A DNA stretch of 16,809 nucleotides from Anaerolineales bacterium (GTDB lineage Bacteria > Chloroflexota > Anaerolineae > Anaerolineales > Villigracilaceae). The notes under the pieces are model-generated. The model was not told the DNA's origin. It did not search any database and saw nothing but the letters and a program-made list of their open reading frames with translations. Every line of letters begins with the position of its first letter. Positions within the stretch are counted from its first letter, which is position 1. The stretch covers positions 1-16,809 of the forward strand of contig JAEURE010000028.1 of NCBI GenBank assembly GCA_016789485.1, written 5' to 3'. The translations under genes and the position numbers were made by a program. Positions 6,893-12,814 of this stretch are shown here, one piece after another.

Positions 6893-8044
6893 TTAAGGTT
6901 TTTCGAAGGGATTGAATAGCTTCTGATGTTCTTCTATGGCAAAGCGGTCTGTCATACCTGCAATGTAATCGCAAATGGTGCGTTCCAGTCCGCGCTTTTC
7001 GATGAAGAATTGAATATGGTCGGGAAGCATGGCAGGTTCGGCGCGGTAGGCATGGAACAGGTCTGAAATAGTGCGCTCCGCTTTGACCTGCATCCGTACC
7101 ACGCGGTAGTGACGGTAGAGTTTGCTGTATAGTAAATCTTTTAATTCGCGGTTGCGGCGTTGCATCTCTTCGCTGTAGCCAATGACATTGTGTTTTAACT
7201 TTTGAATATCATTCGCCGTCTTTACTTTACTTTCTTTCAAGCGTTCATCAGTGGCTTTAACCATATCCGTGACCATGATGCCGACCAGTTGGCGGATCAT
7301 GCGGTGCCGTTCCATGTCGCTCAGGGTTGTCCCTCGCCAGTTGTAGGTTTCGCGCAGGATTTCCCACAAGGCAATTCCTTCAAGGATTTCAGGGCGAAGC
7401 ATGCCCGAGCGCAAGCCGTCATCGAGATCATGAGTTGTGTAAGCCAGTTCGTCTGCGACATTGGCTATTTGCGTTTCGAGGTTGCCGCGCAAGTCGGGGT
7501 TGAAATCACGAGCGTCGGAAATGTCATATTCTGATTCGTGCTTGACCATGCCTTCGCGTACTTCCCAGCTAAGGTTCAAGCCCGGGAATTCAGGGTAACG
7601 CTGTTCCAGCTCCGTGACGATGCGCAGGGATTGTTTGTTGTGATCGAAGCCGCCGTAGTCTTTCATCAACCTTGCGAGGGCGATTTCACCTGAATGGCCG
7701 AAAGGCGAATGCCCCAGATCGTGGGCGAGACAAATCGCTTCGACAAGGTCTTCGTTCCCACCCAGGGCGCGGGCTAATGTCCGGCCGATCTGAGCAACTT
7801 CCAGTGTGTGGGTGAGGCGGGTTCGGAAATGGTCGCCTTCGAAGTTAATAAAGACCTGCGTCTTATATTCCAGTCTACGAAAGGCAGTGGTGTGCAGGAT
7901 GCGATCGCGGTCACGCTGAAAAGAAGTGCGGTATTCAGGCTCGCCGTCGAGATAGGCGCGGCCTTTGGTATCCCTGCTGCGCATTCCGTAGGGTGCCAGG
8001 CTTTTGTCTTCGATCTCTTCAAGCTGTTGACGGGTAAAGAACAT
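6893..8044 (-). CDS. dgt: Deoxyguanosinetriphosphate triphosphohydrolase-like protein (HD domain dNTPase)
   Basis: Members of this family cut a dNTP into the deoxynucleoside and tripolyphosphate, tuning the dNTP pool. The 383-residue product shows the family's YRTSFQRDRDRILHTTAFRRL block (38-58), H79 in THTLEVAQI, the metal-binding pair H108-D109 in LAHDLGHSPFGHSGE with further histidines at 112 and 117, and D198 in NVADELAYTTHDLDD. This is the H...HD...D pattern of HD phosphohydrolases. I start at ATG 8044, preceded by AAAAAGG about six bases upstream. An in-frame ATG at 8092 would add 16 residues but lies inside a palindrome, and those residues do not resemble the family. No terminator or clear promoter separates dgt from tRNA-Leu, so the two may be cotranscribed. 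The preferred dNTP cannot be read from sequence. Confidence 0.94.
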   Translation of the reverse strand: MFFTRQQLEEIEDKSLAPYGMRSRDTKGRAYLDGEPEYRTSFQRDRDRILHTTAFRRLEYKTQVFINFEGDHFRTRLTHTLEVAQIGRTLARALGGNEDLVEAICLAHDLGHSPFGHSGEIALARLMKDYGGFDHNKQSLRIVTELEQRYPEFPGLNLSWEVREGMVKHESEYDISDARDFNPDLRGNLETQIANVADELAYTTHDLDDGLRSGMLRPEILEGIALWEILRETYNWRGTTLSDMERHRMIRQLVGIMVTDMVKATDERLKESKVKTANDIQKLKHNVIGYSEEMQRRNRELKDLLYSKLYRHYRVVRMQVKAERTISDLFHAYRAEPAMLPDHIQFFIEKRGLERTICDYIAGMTDRFAIEEHQKLFNPFEKP

Positions 8045-8063
8045 GGCTGCCTTTTTGATGAAG

Positions 8064-8092
8064 ATGTCATTGCGAACAATTCGCAATGACAT
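8064..8092. repeat. Perfect 13-bp palindrome (REP-like) between tRNA-Leu and dgt
   Basis: Arms ATGTCATTGCGAA (8064-8076) and TTCGCAATGACAT (8080-8092) are exactly complementary with a 3-base loop (CAA). No T-run follows on either strand, so it is not an ordinary terminator. The core GTCATTGCGA is one I recall from dispersed short palindromic repeats in many bacterial genomes. In the minus-strand transcript it would fold between the tRNA 3' end and the dgt leader, and could be an RNA-processing or stability element. Confidence 0.75.
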
Positions 8093-8096
8093 TGAG

Positions 8097-8180
8097 TGGG
8101 GCGAGAGGGGGTCGAACCCTCACGTTGTTACCAACGACAGATTTTAAGTCTGTTGCGTCTGCCGATTCCGCCATCGCCCC
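8097..8180 (-). tRNA. tRNA-Leu (anticodon TAA)
   Basis: The minus strand folds into a class II tRNA. The acceptor GGGGCGA (8180-8174) pairs with TCGCCCC (8104-8098), with discriminator A at 8097. The anticodon stem ACAGA/TCTGT encloses loop CTTAAAA with anticodon TAA. A long variable arm (CGTTG, GTAA, CAACG) and a T arm GAGGG-TTCGACC-CCCTC complete it. The 3' CCA is not encoded. It reads UUA/UUG codons. Confidence 0.95.
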
Positions 8181-8195
8181 AACGGGCGTAATTTT

Positions 8196-8201
8196 ACTAT
8201 A
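8196..8201 (-). promoter_or_regulatory. Candidate -10 box of tRNA-Leu
   Basis: The minus strand shows TATAGT 15 bases before the mature tRNA 5' end. No good -35 lies 16-18 bases upstream, so the call is tentative. The rest of the 8181-8307 gap shows only a 5-bp weak inverted repeat (8277-8293) and no convincing terminator for mgsA. Confidence 0.35.
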
Positions 8202-8307
8202 AATTGTGAAGGTTTAGAATGGAGTGCTGCGCTTCTTTCCGCGGCTCAGCTTGTTTACTGGATCTATGACACTTGTTTGCGCTGAATCCGCAACTGCGAA
8301 TGCTTGA

Positions 8308-8784
8308 CTACTTCGCCGCATCACCCAAAGCTATCTTCCTTGAAACGTAGTTTTCATAATCGGGCACGAGGCGATCATACTCGCCGTCCATGAGCGGGGA
8401 GGAGATCATAAAGTCTGCTGAAGCGCGGTTGTTGGCGATGGGGATGTTCCAGACCACAGCCATGCGCAGGAGCGCCTTTACGTCAGGGTCGTGCGGCTGG
8501 GGCTCCAACGGGTCCCAGAAGAAAATAAGGAAATCAATTTTGTTTTCCACGATCTTCGCGCCGATCTGCTGATCGCCGCCGAGCGGTCCGCTTTTGAGCT
8601 TGATGATCTTGAAGCCGAGTTCCTTTTCCAGGATTTTTCCTGTAGAGCCTGTTGCATAAACTTTATGGTGTGCGAGCAGGTCACGGTTGAATTTTGCCCA
8701 TTCGATCAAGTCTCGTTTTTTATTGTCATGTGCCACGAGTGCGATCTTCTTATCATGTTCCATTGGAATTTTTTTGTGAGCCAT
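8308..8784 (-). CDS. mgsA: Methylglyoxal synthase
   Basis: The enzyme converts dihydroxyacetone phosphate to methylglyoxal and phosphate, a bypass of lower glycolysis that relieves sugar-phosphate build-up when phosphate is short. The 158-residue product matches the family in length and motifs: ALVAHDNKK near the start, ATGSTGK in the phosphate-binding region, [12 protein letters not shown] containing the catalytic Asp, and [20 protein letters not shown] with the catalytic His and Asp. The start ATG (8784-8782) follows AGGAG by five bases on the minus strand. It lies 25 bases downstream of ppgK, so the two are very likely one operon, with control of methylglyoxal formation tied to glucose phosphorylation. 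Confidence 0.96.
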   Translation of the reverse strand: MAHKKIPMEHDKKIALVAHDNKKRDLIEWAKFNRDLLAHHKVYATGSTGKILEKELGFKIIKLKSGPLGGDQQIGAKIVENKIDFLIFFWDPLEPQPHDPDVKALLRMAVVWNIPIANNRASADFMISSPLMDGEYDRLVPDYENYVSRKIALGDAAK

Positions 8785-8809
8785 TTCGCTCCTGTCTGTG
8801 CTGAATTCG

Positions 8810-9544
8810 TTATTTGTGCAAAGCTCCCAGCGCCGCGCCGACGATGCCCGCCCCGTTCAATAATTGCGCAGGCACGGCGGGGGTTTCAATGGTGAGCAAT
8901 GGCAGGAATTTTTCAGAGTCTTTGCTGATGCCGCCGCCGATGACGAATAGATCAGGCCAGAAAAGTTTTTCCATGGTGTTCAAATATCTATTCACCCTTT
9001 TTGCGTATTTTTTCCAGGAGAGTTTATCGCGTTCTCGGGCGAAGGCAGAGGCGCGAAATTCGGCGTCGACGCCGTTTATTTCGAGGTGGCCAAATTCTGT
9101 GTTGGGGATCAGTTGTCCGCGGTGAAAGATCGCCGTGCCTATGCCTGTCCCGAGGGTAATCATGATGACTGTCCCGGGTTGGCCGCGTCCCGCACCAAAG
9201 GCCATCTCAGCCAGCCCAGCCGCATCCGCGTCGTTGATCAGGGTGCATTCACAGCCAGTGACTTTGGTGAAGAGTGCGTCTGCGTTGGTGCCGACCCACT
9301 TTTCAGAGACGTTGGCTGCCATTAAGGCGACTCCGCCTTTGATCGGCGCAGGGAAGCCAATGCCGATTGGACCGTTCCAGTTAAAAGATTGCGCGATCTG
9401 CTTGACAACTTCCGCAATAGGCTCAGGCTCCCCTTTTTTAGGCGTCTTAACGCGAATCCGTTCCGCCAGCATTTCGCCGGTTTCTGTGTCTACAGGCGCG
9501 CCTTTGATGCCTGATCCGCCTACGTCAATTCCGAGAATGTTCAT
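8810..9544 (-). CDS. ppgK: Polyphosphate glucokinase (ROK family)
   Basis: The enzyme phosphorylates glucose to glucose-6-phosphate using inorganic polyphosphate (often also ATP). The 244-residue product has the ROK phosphate-binding motif DVGGSGIKG (residues 6-14), [10 protein letters not shown], the sugar-contacting NDADAAG, the second phosphate motif TLGTGIGTA and [10 protein letters not shown]. The segment [20 protein letters not shown] followed by [13 protein letters not shown] is, in my recollection, characteristic of polyphosphate-dependent rather than purely ATP-dependent ROK glucokinases. ROK repressor DNA-binding and CXCGXXGC zinc motifs are absent. The start at ATG 9544 places the nucleotide-binding strand at residue 2, as expected. 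Upstream in-frame ATGs would add up to 81 residues that only shadow the peptidase gene. AGGA lies about nine bases before the start. It precedes mgsA in a probable operon. Confidence 0.92.
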   Translation of the reverse strand: MNILGIDVGGSGIKGAPVDTETGEMLAERIRVKTPKKGEPEPIAEVVKQIAQSFNWNGPIGIGFPAPIKGGVALMAANVSEKWVGTNADALFTKVTGCECTLINDADAAGLAEMAFGAGRGQPGTVIMITLGTGIGTAIFHRGQLIPNTEFGHLEINGVDAEFRASAFARERDKLSWKKYAKRVNRYLNTMEKLFWPDLFVIGGGISKDSEKFLPLLTIETPAVPAQLLNGAGIVGAALGALHK

Positions 9545-9572
9545 GGTTTGTGTTCCTGTAAATTGGATTTTG

Positions 9573-9602
9573 TAACAGGTGAATTGAACCACATCCCTGT
9601 TA
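9573..9602. repeat. Short inverted repeat upstream of ppgK
   Basis: TAACAGG (9573-9579) and CCTGTTA (9596-9602) form a 7-bp inverted repeat with a 16-base spacer, between the peptidase stop and the ppgK start. There is no T-run beyond it. The spacing fits a repressor operator as well as a weak hairpin. I cannot decide between these. Confidence 0.35.
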
Positions 9603-9605
9603 ATT

Positions 9606-10934
9606 TCAACTGAATCTTTCCAAAGCTTTGTAAATTGCATTTGTCCCAAAATCGATAGCGGCGACGGGGACGCGCTCGTTCGCTGCGTGAATGGTCGCTG
9701 TAAAGTTAAAATCTTCAGGGAGGGTGAGCGGCAGGAAGCCGTACGTCTGAATGCCAAGCTTGGTAAAAAAACGCCCATCGGTGACACCGCTCAAAAGCAA
9801 GGGGATTGGAATGCCTTCAGGGTCCGCTTCACGCAGTATCTGGGAAAACATCTTGAACATTCCCATATCCGGTTCAGATGGGCCCTGTTCAAATTGAACG
9901 ATTTCAAGCTCAACATCCTTTCCAACAATTGGTTGCAATTCATTGATCATATCCTCAGGTTTAAAGCCTGGCAGCAGGCGTCCATCCAGTTCCAGAGAAA
10001 TTTCGCTGGGTATCACGTTTATTTTTGTGCTGCCATTCAGGATGGTGGGGCTGACCGTGTTGTGGAAAAGCGGGTAAAAGACTCGCCCGCGCTTGCCAAG
10101 TACGTTTAAAATGGATTGTGTCAAGAAGGGGTTGTTCAATTGTCCAAGCAGCAAGCCCTGCGCGCCGCCAAGTGCAGAAGCCATCGCTTCCACCATCATC
10201 TGCGCTGGGGGAGTGATATGCACAGGTGTATGGTTTTCATCCAAGCGTTTGAGCAACTGTGATAGCTGCGCCATTGCACCGCCGCGCACAGGCATGGAGC
10301 CGTGCCCGCCTTGTCCGCGGACAATTGCTTTCATCCAGCAAATCTGCTTTTCCGAGATCATAATTGGATAAAAGCGTTTTTTGCCGATTTGCAGCGTAAA
10401 CCCGCCAAACTCGCCAATGGCGTAGCGAATATCCTTGAATAATTCTGGATGTTCTTCCACGAGGAATTTTACGCCGAAGTCGCCGCCCGCTTCTTCATCG
10501 CTGACAATTGCCAGCAAAATATCCCCGGCAGGCTGCAACCCTTCGGCTTTTGCACGCAGGAAGGCAGCCACCATCATGGCTACACCGCCTTTCATGTCCA
10601 GCGCGCCGCGCCCCCAGATCATTCCATCCACGACCTTTCCTTCAAATGGCGGATAATCCCATTTTTGATTTTCTGTTGTAACCACATCCACATGGCCATA
10701 CATCAGGATAGGCTTTGCTTTCCCTGTGCCTTTCAGGTGAGCAACCAAATTTGGACGATTCGCTGTTTTCTGGAGAATGGTGGATTCGATTCCTGCTTCT
10801 GCCAACAATCCGCGAATGTAGGCGATGCATGCGGCTTCATTCCCCGGAGGGTTGGTTGTATCAAATTGAATTAATTTTTGCAGGATCTCTGCCGGGCGGT
10901 TGTATATTTGCGAATCAGCATGCTGTATTGCCAT
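9606..10934 (-). CDS. M20 family metallopeptidase / amidohydrolase (ArgE/DapE-like)
   Basis: Members of this family use two zinc ions to hydrolyse amide bonds in small peptides or N-acyl amino acids in the cytoplasm. The 442-residue product shows the canonical zinc ligands and bases: H in MYGHVDVV, D in [11 protein letters not shown], the E-E pair in VSDEEAGG, E in IGEFGG, and a C-terminal H in [10 protein letters not shown]. The dimerisation domain between them includes [11 protein letters not shown] start at ATG 10934, with GGAG five bases upstream. An in-frame ATG at 10970 would add 12 residues and overlap the promoter. M20 members include succinyl-diaminopimelate desuccinylase, acetylornithine deacetylase and carboxypeptidases. 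The length of about 440 and the lack of a biosynthetic operon favour a general dipeptidase or carboxypeptidase, but the substrate cannot be assigned. Confidence 0.9.
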   Translation of the reverse strand: MAIQHADSQIYNRPAEILQKLIQFDTTNPPGNEAACIAYIRGLLAEAGIESTILQKTANRPNLVAHLKGTGKAKPILMYGHVDVVTTENQKWDYPPFEGKVVDGMIWGRGALDMKGGVAMMVAAFLRAKAEGLQPAGDILLAIVSDEEAGGDFGVKFLVEEHPELFKDIRYAIGEFGGFTLQIGKKRFYPIMISEKQICWMKAIVRGQGGHGSMPVRGGAMAQLSQLLKRLDENHTPVHITPPAQMMVEAMASALGGAQGLLLGQLNNPFLTQSILNVLGKRGRVFYPLFHNTVSPTILNGSTKINVIPSEISLELDGRLLPGFKPEDMINELQPIVGKDVELEIVQFEQGPSEPDMGMFKMFSQILREADPEGIPIPLLLSGVTDGRFFTKLGIQTYGFLPLTLPEDFNFTATIHAANERVPVAAIDFGTNAIYKALERFS

Positions 10935-10953
10935 CTGGTCTCCATTTTTAATG

Positions 10954-10959
10954 ATTATA
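10954..10959 (-). promoter_or_regulatory. Candidate -10 box of the M20 peptidase gene
   Basis: The minus strand carries a perfect TATAAT ending 19 bases before the start codon. It would give a leader of about 12 bases containing GGAG. The -35 region 17 bases upstream (TGTCCT) is a poor match. Confidence 0.5.
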
Positions 10960-11007
10960 TAGCACCCCATATAAAAAGGACAGGCGCGAGTCTTTATGGT
11001 TATCTAA

Positions 11008-11044
11008 ATCAAAAGGCTTTCCTTTTATTGGAAAGCCTTTTGAT
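11008..11044 (-). terminator. Intrinsic terminator after the sensor kinase
   Basis: Arms ATCAAAAGGCTTTCC (11008-11022) and GGAAAGCCTTTTGAT (11030-11044) pair perfectly over 15 bp around a 7-base loop. On the minus strand the stem core GGAAAGCC is followed by TTTTGATTT. It begins two bases after the kinase stop codon and should end that transcript. Because the T-run is part of the stem, it may act on both strands. Confidence 0.8.
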
Positions 11045-11046
11045 CA

Positions 11047-11352
11047 TTATTTGTTCGAAGAAGTTGGCGGGTCAATCGGTAACTGCAAAAAAAATGTGCT
11101 GCCGGGAAAATTGGTTTCGTCGTGACGCAAGCTTTCCACCCAGGCCTTTCCGCCGTGCGACCGTGCCACACCGCGTACGATTGCCAACCCCAAACCAGGT
11201 CCACCGCCCTTGAACGTAGTTTTTCCAGAGGAGTGTACCGTCGCATTCCCGACTTGATAGAACTTTTCAAATATCAATTCGTGGTGTTCGGCATCCAAGC
11301 CGATGCCCGTATCCTTGACGCTGATTTCAACGCCGGGCGTGTCTATATCCAT
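11047..11352 (-). CDS. C-terminal part of the split sensor kinase (ATP-binding G boxes)
   Basis: This 101-residue frame begins at the first ATG after the in-frame TGA. It holds DTGIGLD, FEKFYQ and GGGPGLGLAI, the second half of a HATPase domain, and ends at TAA 11049-11047 just before a terminator. No Shine-Dalgarno precedes the ATG, and half a Bergerat fold is not expected to fold alone. Independent translation is therefore unlikely; read-through of the TGA or non-function is more probable. Confidence 0.4.
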   Translation of the reverse strand: MDIDTPGVEISVKDTGIGLDAEHHELIFEKFYQVGNATVHSSGKTTFKGGGPGLGLAIVRGVARSHGGKAWVESLRHDETNFPGSTFFLQLPIDPPTSSNK

Positions 11353-11370
11353 GACAATCGGATACGAACT

Positions 11371-12282
11371 TCAGATCACCTTGCCGCCGTCCGGTGTGTA
11401 TTTGATGGCATTAACAATCAAATGGTACAAGGCTTTTTGGATCAAGCTGGGATCGGCGTTAATGTTTGGCGTACTCGGATCCTGCTCGACGATCAGTTCA
11501 ATGTTACGTTCTGCGGCCGCTTTGGAAATGTTTTGCATTGTGTCGGTGATTACTCTTTTTAATGGCACGGGCGCGGTGCGGATCTTTAATGTCTCGCTGT
11601 CGATGCGGGTTACATCCAGCATGGTGTTGACCACTTCATGCATTCGGTCTGCACCTTTAATGATCCCGTCCATTACTTCACCCAGCACAGGATTATTTTT
11701 TATTTCAGAAAAGGAACTCAGCACATTGACATATCCTTTAAGGACGGTCAACGGGGTACGAAGTTCGTGCGCTGCGACCTGAATGAATTCCAGTTTGTTG
11801 CGGTCAAGGTGATGTAGTACCTTGTTTGTGTTTTGCAGATCTTGAATTGCGATTTGATCGTTCTCGCGGATGCGGTCCAGTGTGGTGCGGATGATGTTGA
11901 TTGCCATGCTTGGGCTGCGGCTGAGCATGGTCTCGAAGCTTTTTTTATCCATCTCCAGCACGGTGCAGTTCGTGAGCGTGCGCACGGTTGCTGAGCGCGG
12001 CACATTTTGGATCAATGCCATTTCTCCCACCAGATCACCTTTGCTCGCGATTCTTAAGATGCGTTCCCCATCCTGCTCGCTGATGTTTTTGCTGATGGTG
12101 GCAATCCCGTCCGCAATAATATAAAAGACCTCCTCATATGCGCCTTCGTGGCACAATGTGTATTCAGGAGGATATATGCAAATGTGCGACAAGGCCGCCA
12201 TTTCTTGCAACTCACGTTCCGTCAATCCCTTGAACGCCAAATGTAAAAGGGTGGTTTTGTCGATTGGCTGCGTTTCGATCAT
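11371..12282 (-). CDS. N-terminal part of the split sensor kinase (sensor, HisKA, N box)
   Basis: If TGA is read as stop, this 303-residue product would hold the cyclic-nucleotide-type sensor domain, the phospho-acceptor helix with H172 and the first part of the ATPase domain with N291. It would lack the G1, F and G2 motifs needed to bind ATP. It could still dimerise and sense a ligand, or be phosphorylated by another kinase. The start ATG 12282 has no Shine-Dalgarno; a TATACT box lies six bases upstream, so the mRNA may be leaderless. Confidence 0.65.
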   Translation of the reverse strand: MIETQPIDKTTLLHLAFKGLTERELQEMAALSHICIYPPEYTLCHEGAYEEVFYIIADGIATISKNISEQDGERILRIASKGDLVGEMALIQNVPRSATVRTLTNCTVLEMDKKSFETMLSRSPSMAINIIRTTLDRIRENDQIAIQDLQNTNKVLHHLDRNKLEFIQVAAHELRTPLTVLKGYVNVLSSFSEIKNNPVLGEVMDGIIKGADRMHEVVNTMLDVTRIDSETLKIRTAPVPLKRVITDTMQNISKAAAERNIELIVEQDPSTPNINADPSLIQKALYHLIVNAIKYTPDGGKVI

Positions 12283-12288
12283 TGCGAC

Positions 12289-12294
12289 AGTATA
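12289..12294 (-). promoter_or_regulatory. Candidate -10 box of the sensor kinase (leaderless start)
   Basis: The minus strand reads TATACT, then six bases, then the ATG of the kinase. The spacing puts the transcription start at or next to the A of ATG. The -35 position (TGAATG, 17-base spacer) is weak. A TTGACA lies too close (12304-12299, four bases away) to serve as its -35. Confidence 0.45.
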
Positions 12295-12365
12295 ACGTTG
12301 TCAAGGGTGGACATTCATTGCTTTTGAATGATAATTTTGGGAAGTTCATGCCGCGGGTCACTTTA

Positions 12366-12410
12366 AAGCAAGAGAGCGTTTGAATTGAATATTCAAACGC
12401 TCTCTTGCTT
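12366..12410. terminator. Long hairpin, probable terminator of tRNA-Asp
   Basis: The arms at 12366-12385 and 12391-12410 pair perfectly over 20 bp around the 5-base loop TGAAT. The arms contain AAGAGAGCGTTTG and its complement. It lies 17 bases past the tRNA-Asp 3' end on the minus strand and upstream of the kinase promoter, so it most likely ends the tRNA transcript. The T-tail (TTGCTTTAAA) is weak, so an RNase-processing role is an alternative. Confidence 0.65.
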
Positions 12411-12426
12411 ATAGCATTCAAACCAG

Positions 12427-12500
12427 CGGTCCCGACGGGATTCGAACCCGCGATCTCGGCCTTGACAGGGCCGCATGTTAGGCCGCTACACCACGGGACC
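12427..12500 (-). tRNA. tRNA-Asp (anticodon GTC)
   Basis: The acceptor GGTCCCG (12500-12494) pairs with CGGGACC (12434-12428), with discriminator G at 12427, the expected base for tRNA-Asp. The anticodon stem GGCC/GGCC encloses loop CTGTCAA with anticodon GTC. The T arm contains GGGTTCGAATCCC. CCA is not encoded. It is preceded by a strong promoter. Confidence 0.96.
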
Positions 12501-12519
12501 AACTAACTGAGCGGGCAGT

Positions 12520-12548
12520 AGTTTACCATGACGGTATGGGCGTGTCAA
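12520..12548 (-). promoter_or_regulatory. Promoter of tRNA-Asp
   Basis: The minus strand reads TTGACA (12548-12543), a 17-base spacer and TAAACT (12525-12520), a perfect -35 and a 4/6 -10. Transcription would start about 12 bases before the mature 5' end. Confidence 0.75.
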
Positions 12549-12560
12549 TACAATATAGCT

Positions 12561-12574
12561 TTAAACAAAAAGGC
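12561..12574 (-). repeat. Direct repeat copy 1: T-rich element in the tRNA spacer
   Basis: Plus-strand TTAAACAAAAAGGC, identical to 12645-12658. On the minus strand it reads GCCTTTTTGTTTAA, a terminator-like T-run. Here it follows a GGAGG...CCTCC hairpin (about 12581-12607) and overlaps the end of an 11-codon ORF (12595-12560, minus; product MGLLLRGSLFV) that has AGGAGG seven bases upstream. The copy may be the remnant of a duplicated tRNA 3' flank or a small attenuator. Confidence 0.5.
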
Positions 12575-12644
12575 TTCCTCGGAGGAGTAAACCCATATCA
12601 TCCCTCCTGCAGGGGCAACCATTGATACTGAACGTACATGTCAA

Positions 12645-12658
12645 TTAAACAAAAAGGC
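12645..12658 (-). repeat. Direct repeat copy 2: T-rich 3' flank of tRNA-Arg
   Basis: The second identical copy of the 14-base element. On the minus strand it starts at the tRNA-Arg discriminator base and gives CCTTTTTG immediately after the acceptor stem. The acceptor stem plus U-run could end tRNA-Arg transcription. The motif TGTCAAT also recurs just before both copies. Confidence 0.6.
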
Positions 12659-12730
12659 GCCCCAGGCAGGAGTCGAACCCACAACCTACTGATCCGAAGT
12701 CAGGCGCTCTATCCATTGAGCTACTGAGGC
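12658..12730 (-). tRNA. tRNA-Arg (anticodon TCG)
   Basis: The acceptor GCCTCAG (12730-12724) pairs with CTGGGGC (12665-12659) with one G-T wobble; the discriminator is G at 12658. The D arm is GCTCAATGGATAGAGC. The anticodon stem CTGA/TCAG encloses CTTCGGA with anticodon TCG, which reads CGA and possibly other CGN codons. The T stem GTGGG/CCTGC contains two wobble pairs. CCA is not encoded (CCT follows the discriminator). Confidence 0.94.
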
Positions 12731-12738
12731 GTGTCAAA

Positions 12739-12768
12739 ATTATACACGACGATTTGCCCACAATGCAA
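12739..12768 (-). promoter_or_regulatory. Promoter of tRNA-Arg
   Basis: The minus strand reads TTGCAT (12768-12763), an 18-base spacer and a perfect TATAAT (12744-12739), eight bases before the mature tRNA 5' end. It interlocks with the divergent moxR promoter. Confidence 0.75.
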
Positions 12769-12783
12769 GCCACATGATAGAAT
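12754..12783 (+). promoter_or_regulatory. Probable promoter of the moxR operon
   Basis: TTGCCC (12754-12759), an 18-base spacer and TAGAAT (12778-12783) give a plausible plus-strand promoter with a start near 12790 and a leader of about 25 bases. Its -35 lies within the spacer of the divergent tRNA-Arg promoter. Confidence 0.55.
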
Positions 12784-12814
12784 CCCCGTATCTCTTCCGA
12801 AAGGATATTTATCG

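Larger units (their letters stand above)
11047..12282 (-). pseudogene. Cyclic-nucleotide-domain sensor histidine kinase interrupted by an in-frame TGA
   Basis: Read as one frame this is a 411-position soluble sensor kinase. Residues about 15-125 are a cyclic-nucleotide/CRP-type sensor domain, with the phosphate-binding-cassette-like GDLVGEMAL...PRSATV (82-100). A coiled linker leads to the HisKA domain with H172 in AAHELRTPL. The HATPase domain has the N box (N291 in HLIVNAIKYTPDGG), then DTGIGLD (G1), FEKFYQ (F box) and GGGPGLGLAI (G2). Codon 304 is TGA (11373-11371), between the N box and G1, and the two halves stay in the same frame, so this is a nonsense change rather than a frameshift. 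There are no membrane segments and no response regulator alongside. Everything else looks intact, suggesting a recent mutation, a sequence error or read-through. TGA is a normal stop elsewhere here (moxR, M20 gene). Confidence 0.75.

Noticed and set aside
8045..8092. Longer dgt start at 8092
   Set aside because: The ATG lies inside the 13-bp palindrome and the 16 extra residues do not resemble the family; ATG 8044 has a good Shine-Dalgarno.
9545..9787. 81-residue N-terminal extension of ppgK
   Set aside because: The extra residues are low-complexity shadow sequence of the upstream peptidase gene; the ROK nucleotide-binding strand begins right after ATG 9544.
11334..11373. TGA as a selenocysteine codon with a downstream SECIS
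   Set aside because: A small stem TATCC/GGATA follows the TGA, but it starts only about six bases after it, lacks the typical apical loop, and the codon lies in a non-catalytic strand of the ATPase domain where Sec or Cys is not expected.
11047..12282. Frameshift as the cause of the split kinase
   Set aside because: The two open frames are in the same phase (21 bases from the TGA to the next ATG), so no insertion or deletion is needed.
12212..12502. 96-residue minus-strand ORF starting in tRNA-Asp
   Set aside because: Its N-terminus (MVPWCSGLTCGPVKAEIAGSN) is simply the translated tRNA-Asp gene, a well-known false ORF.
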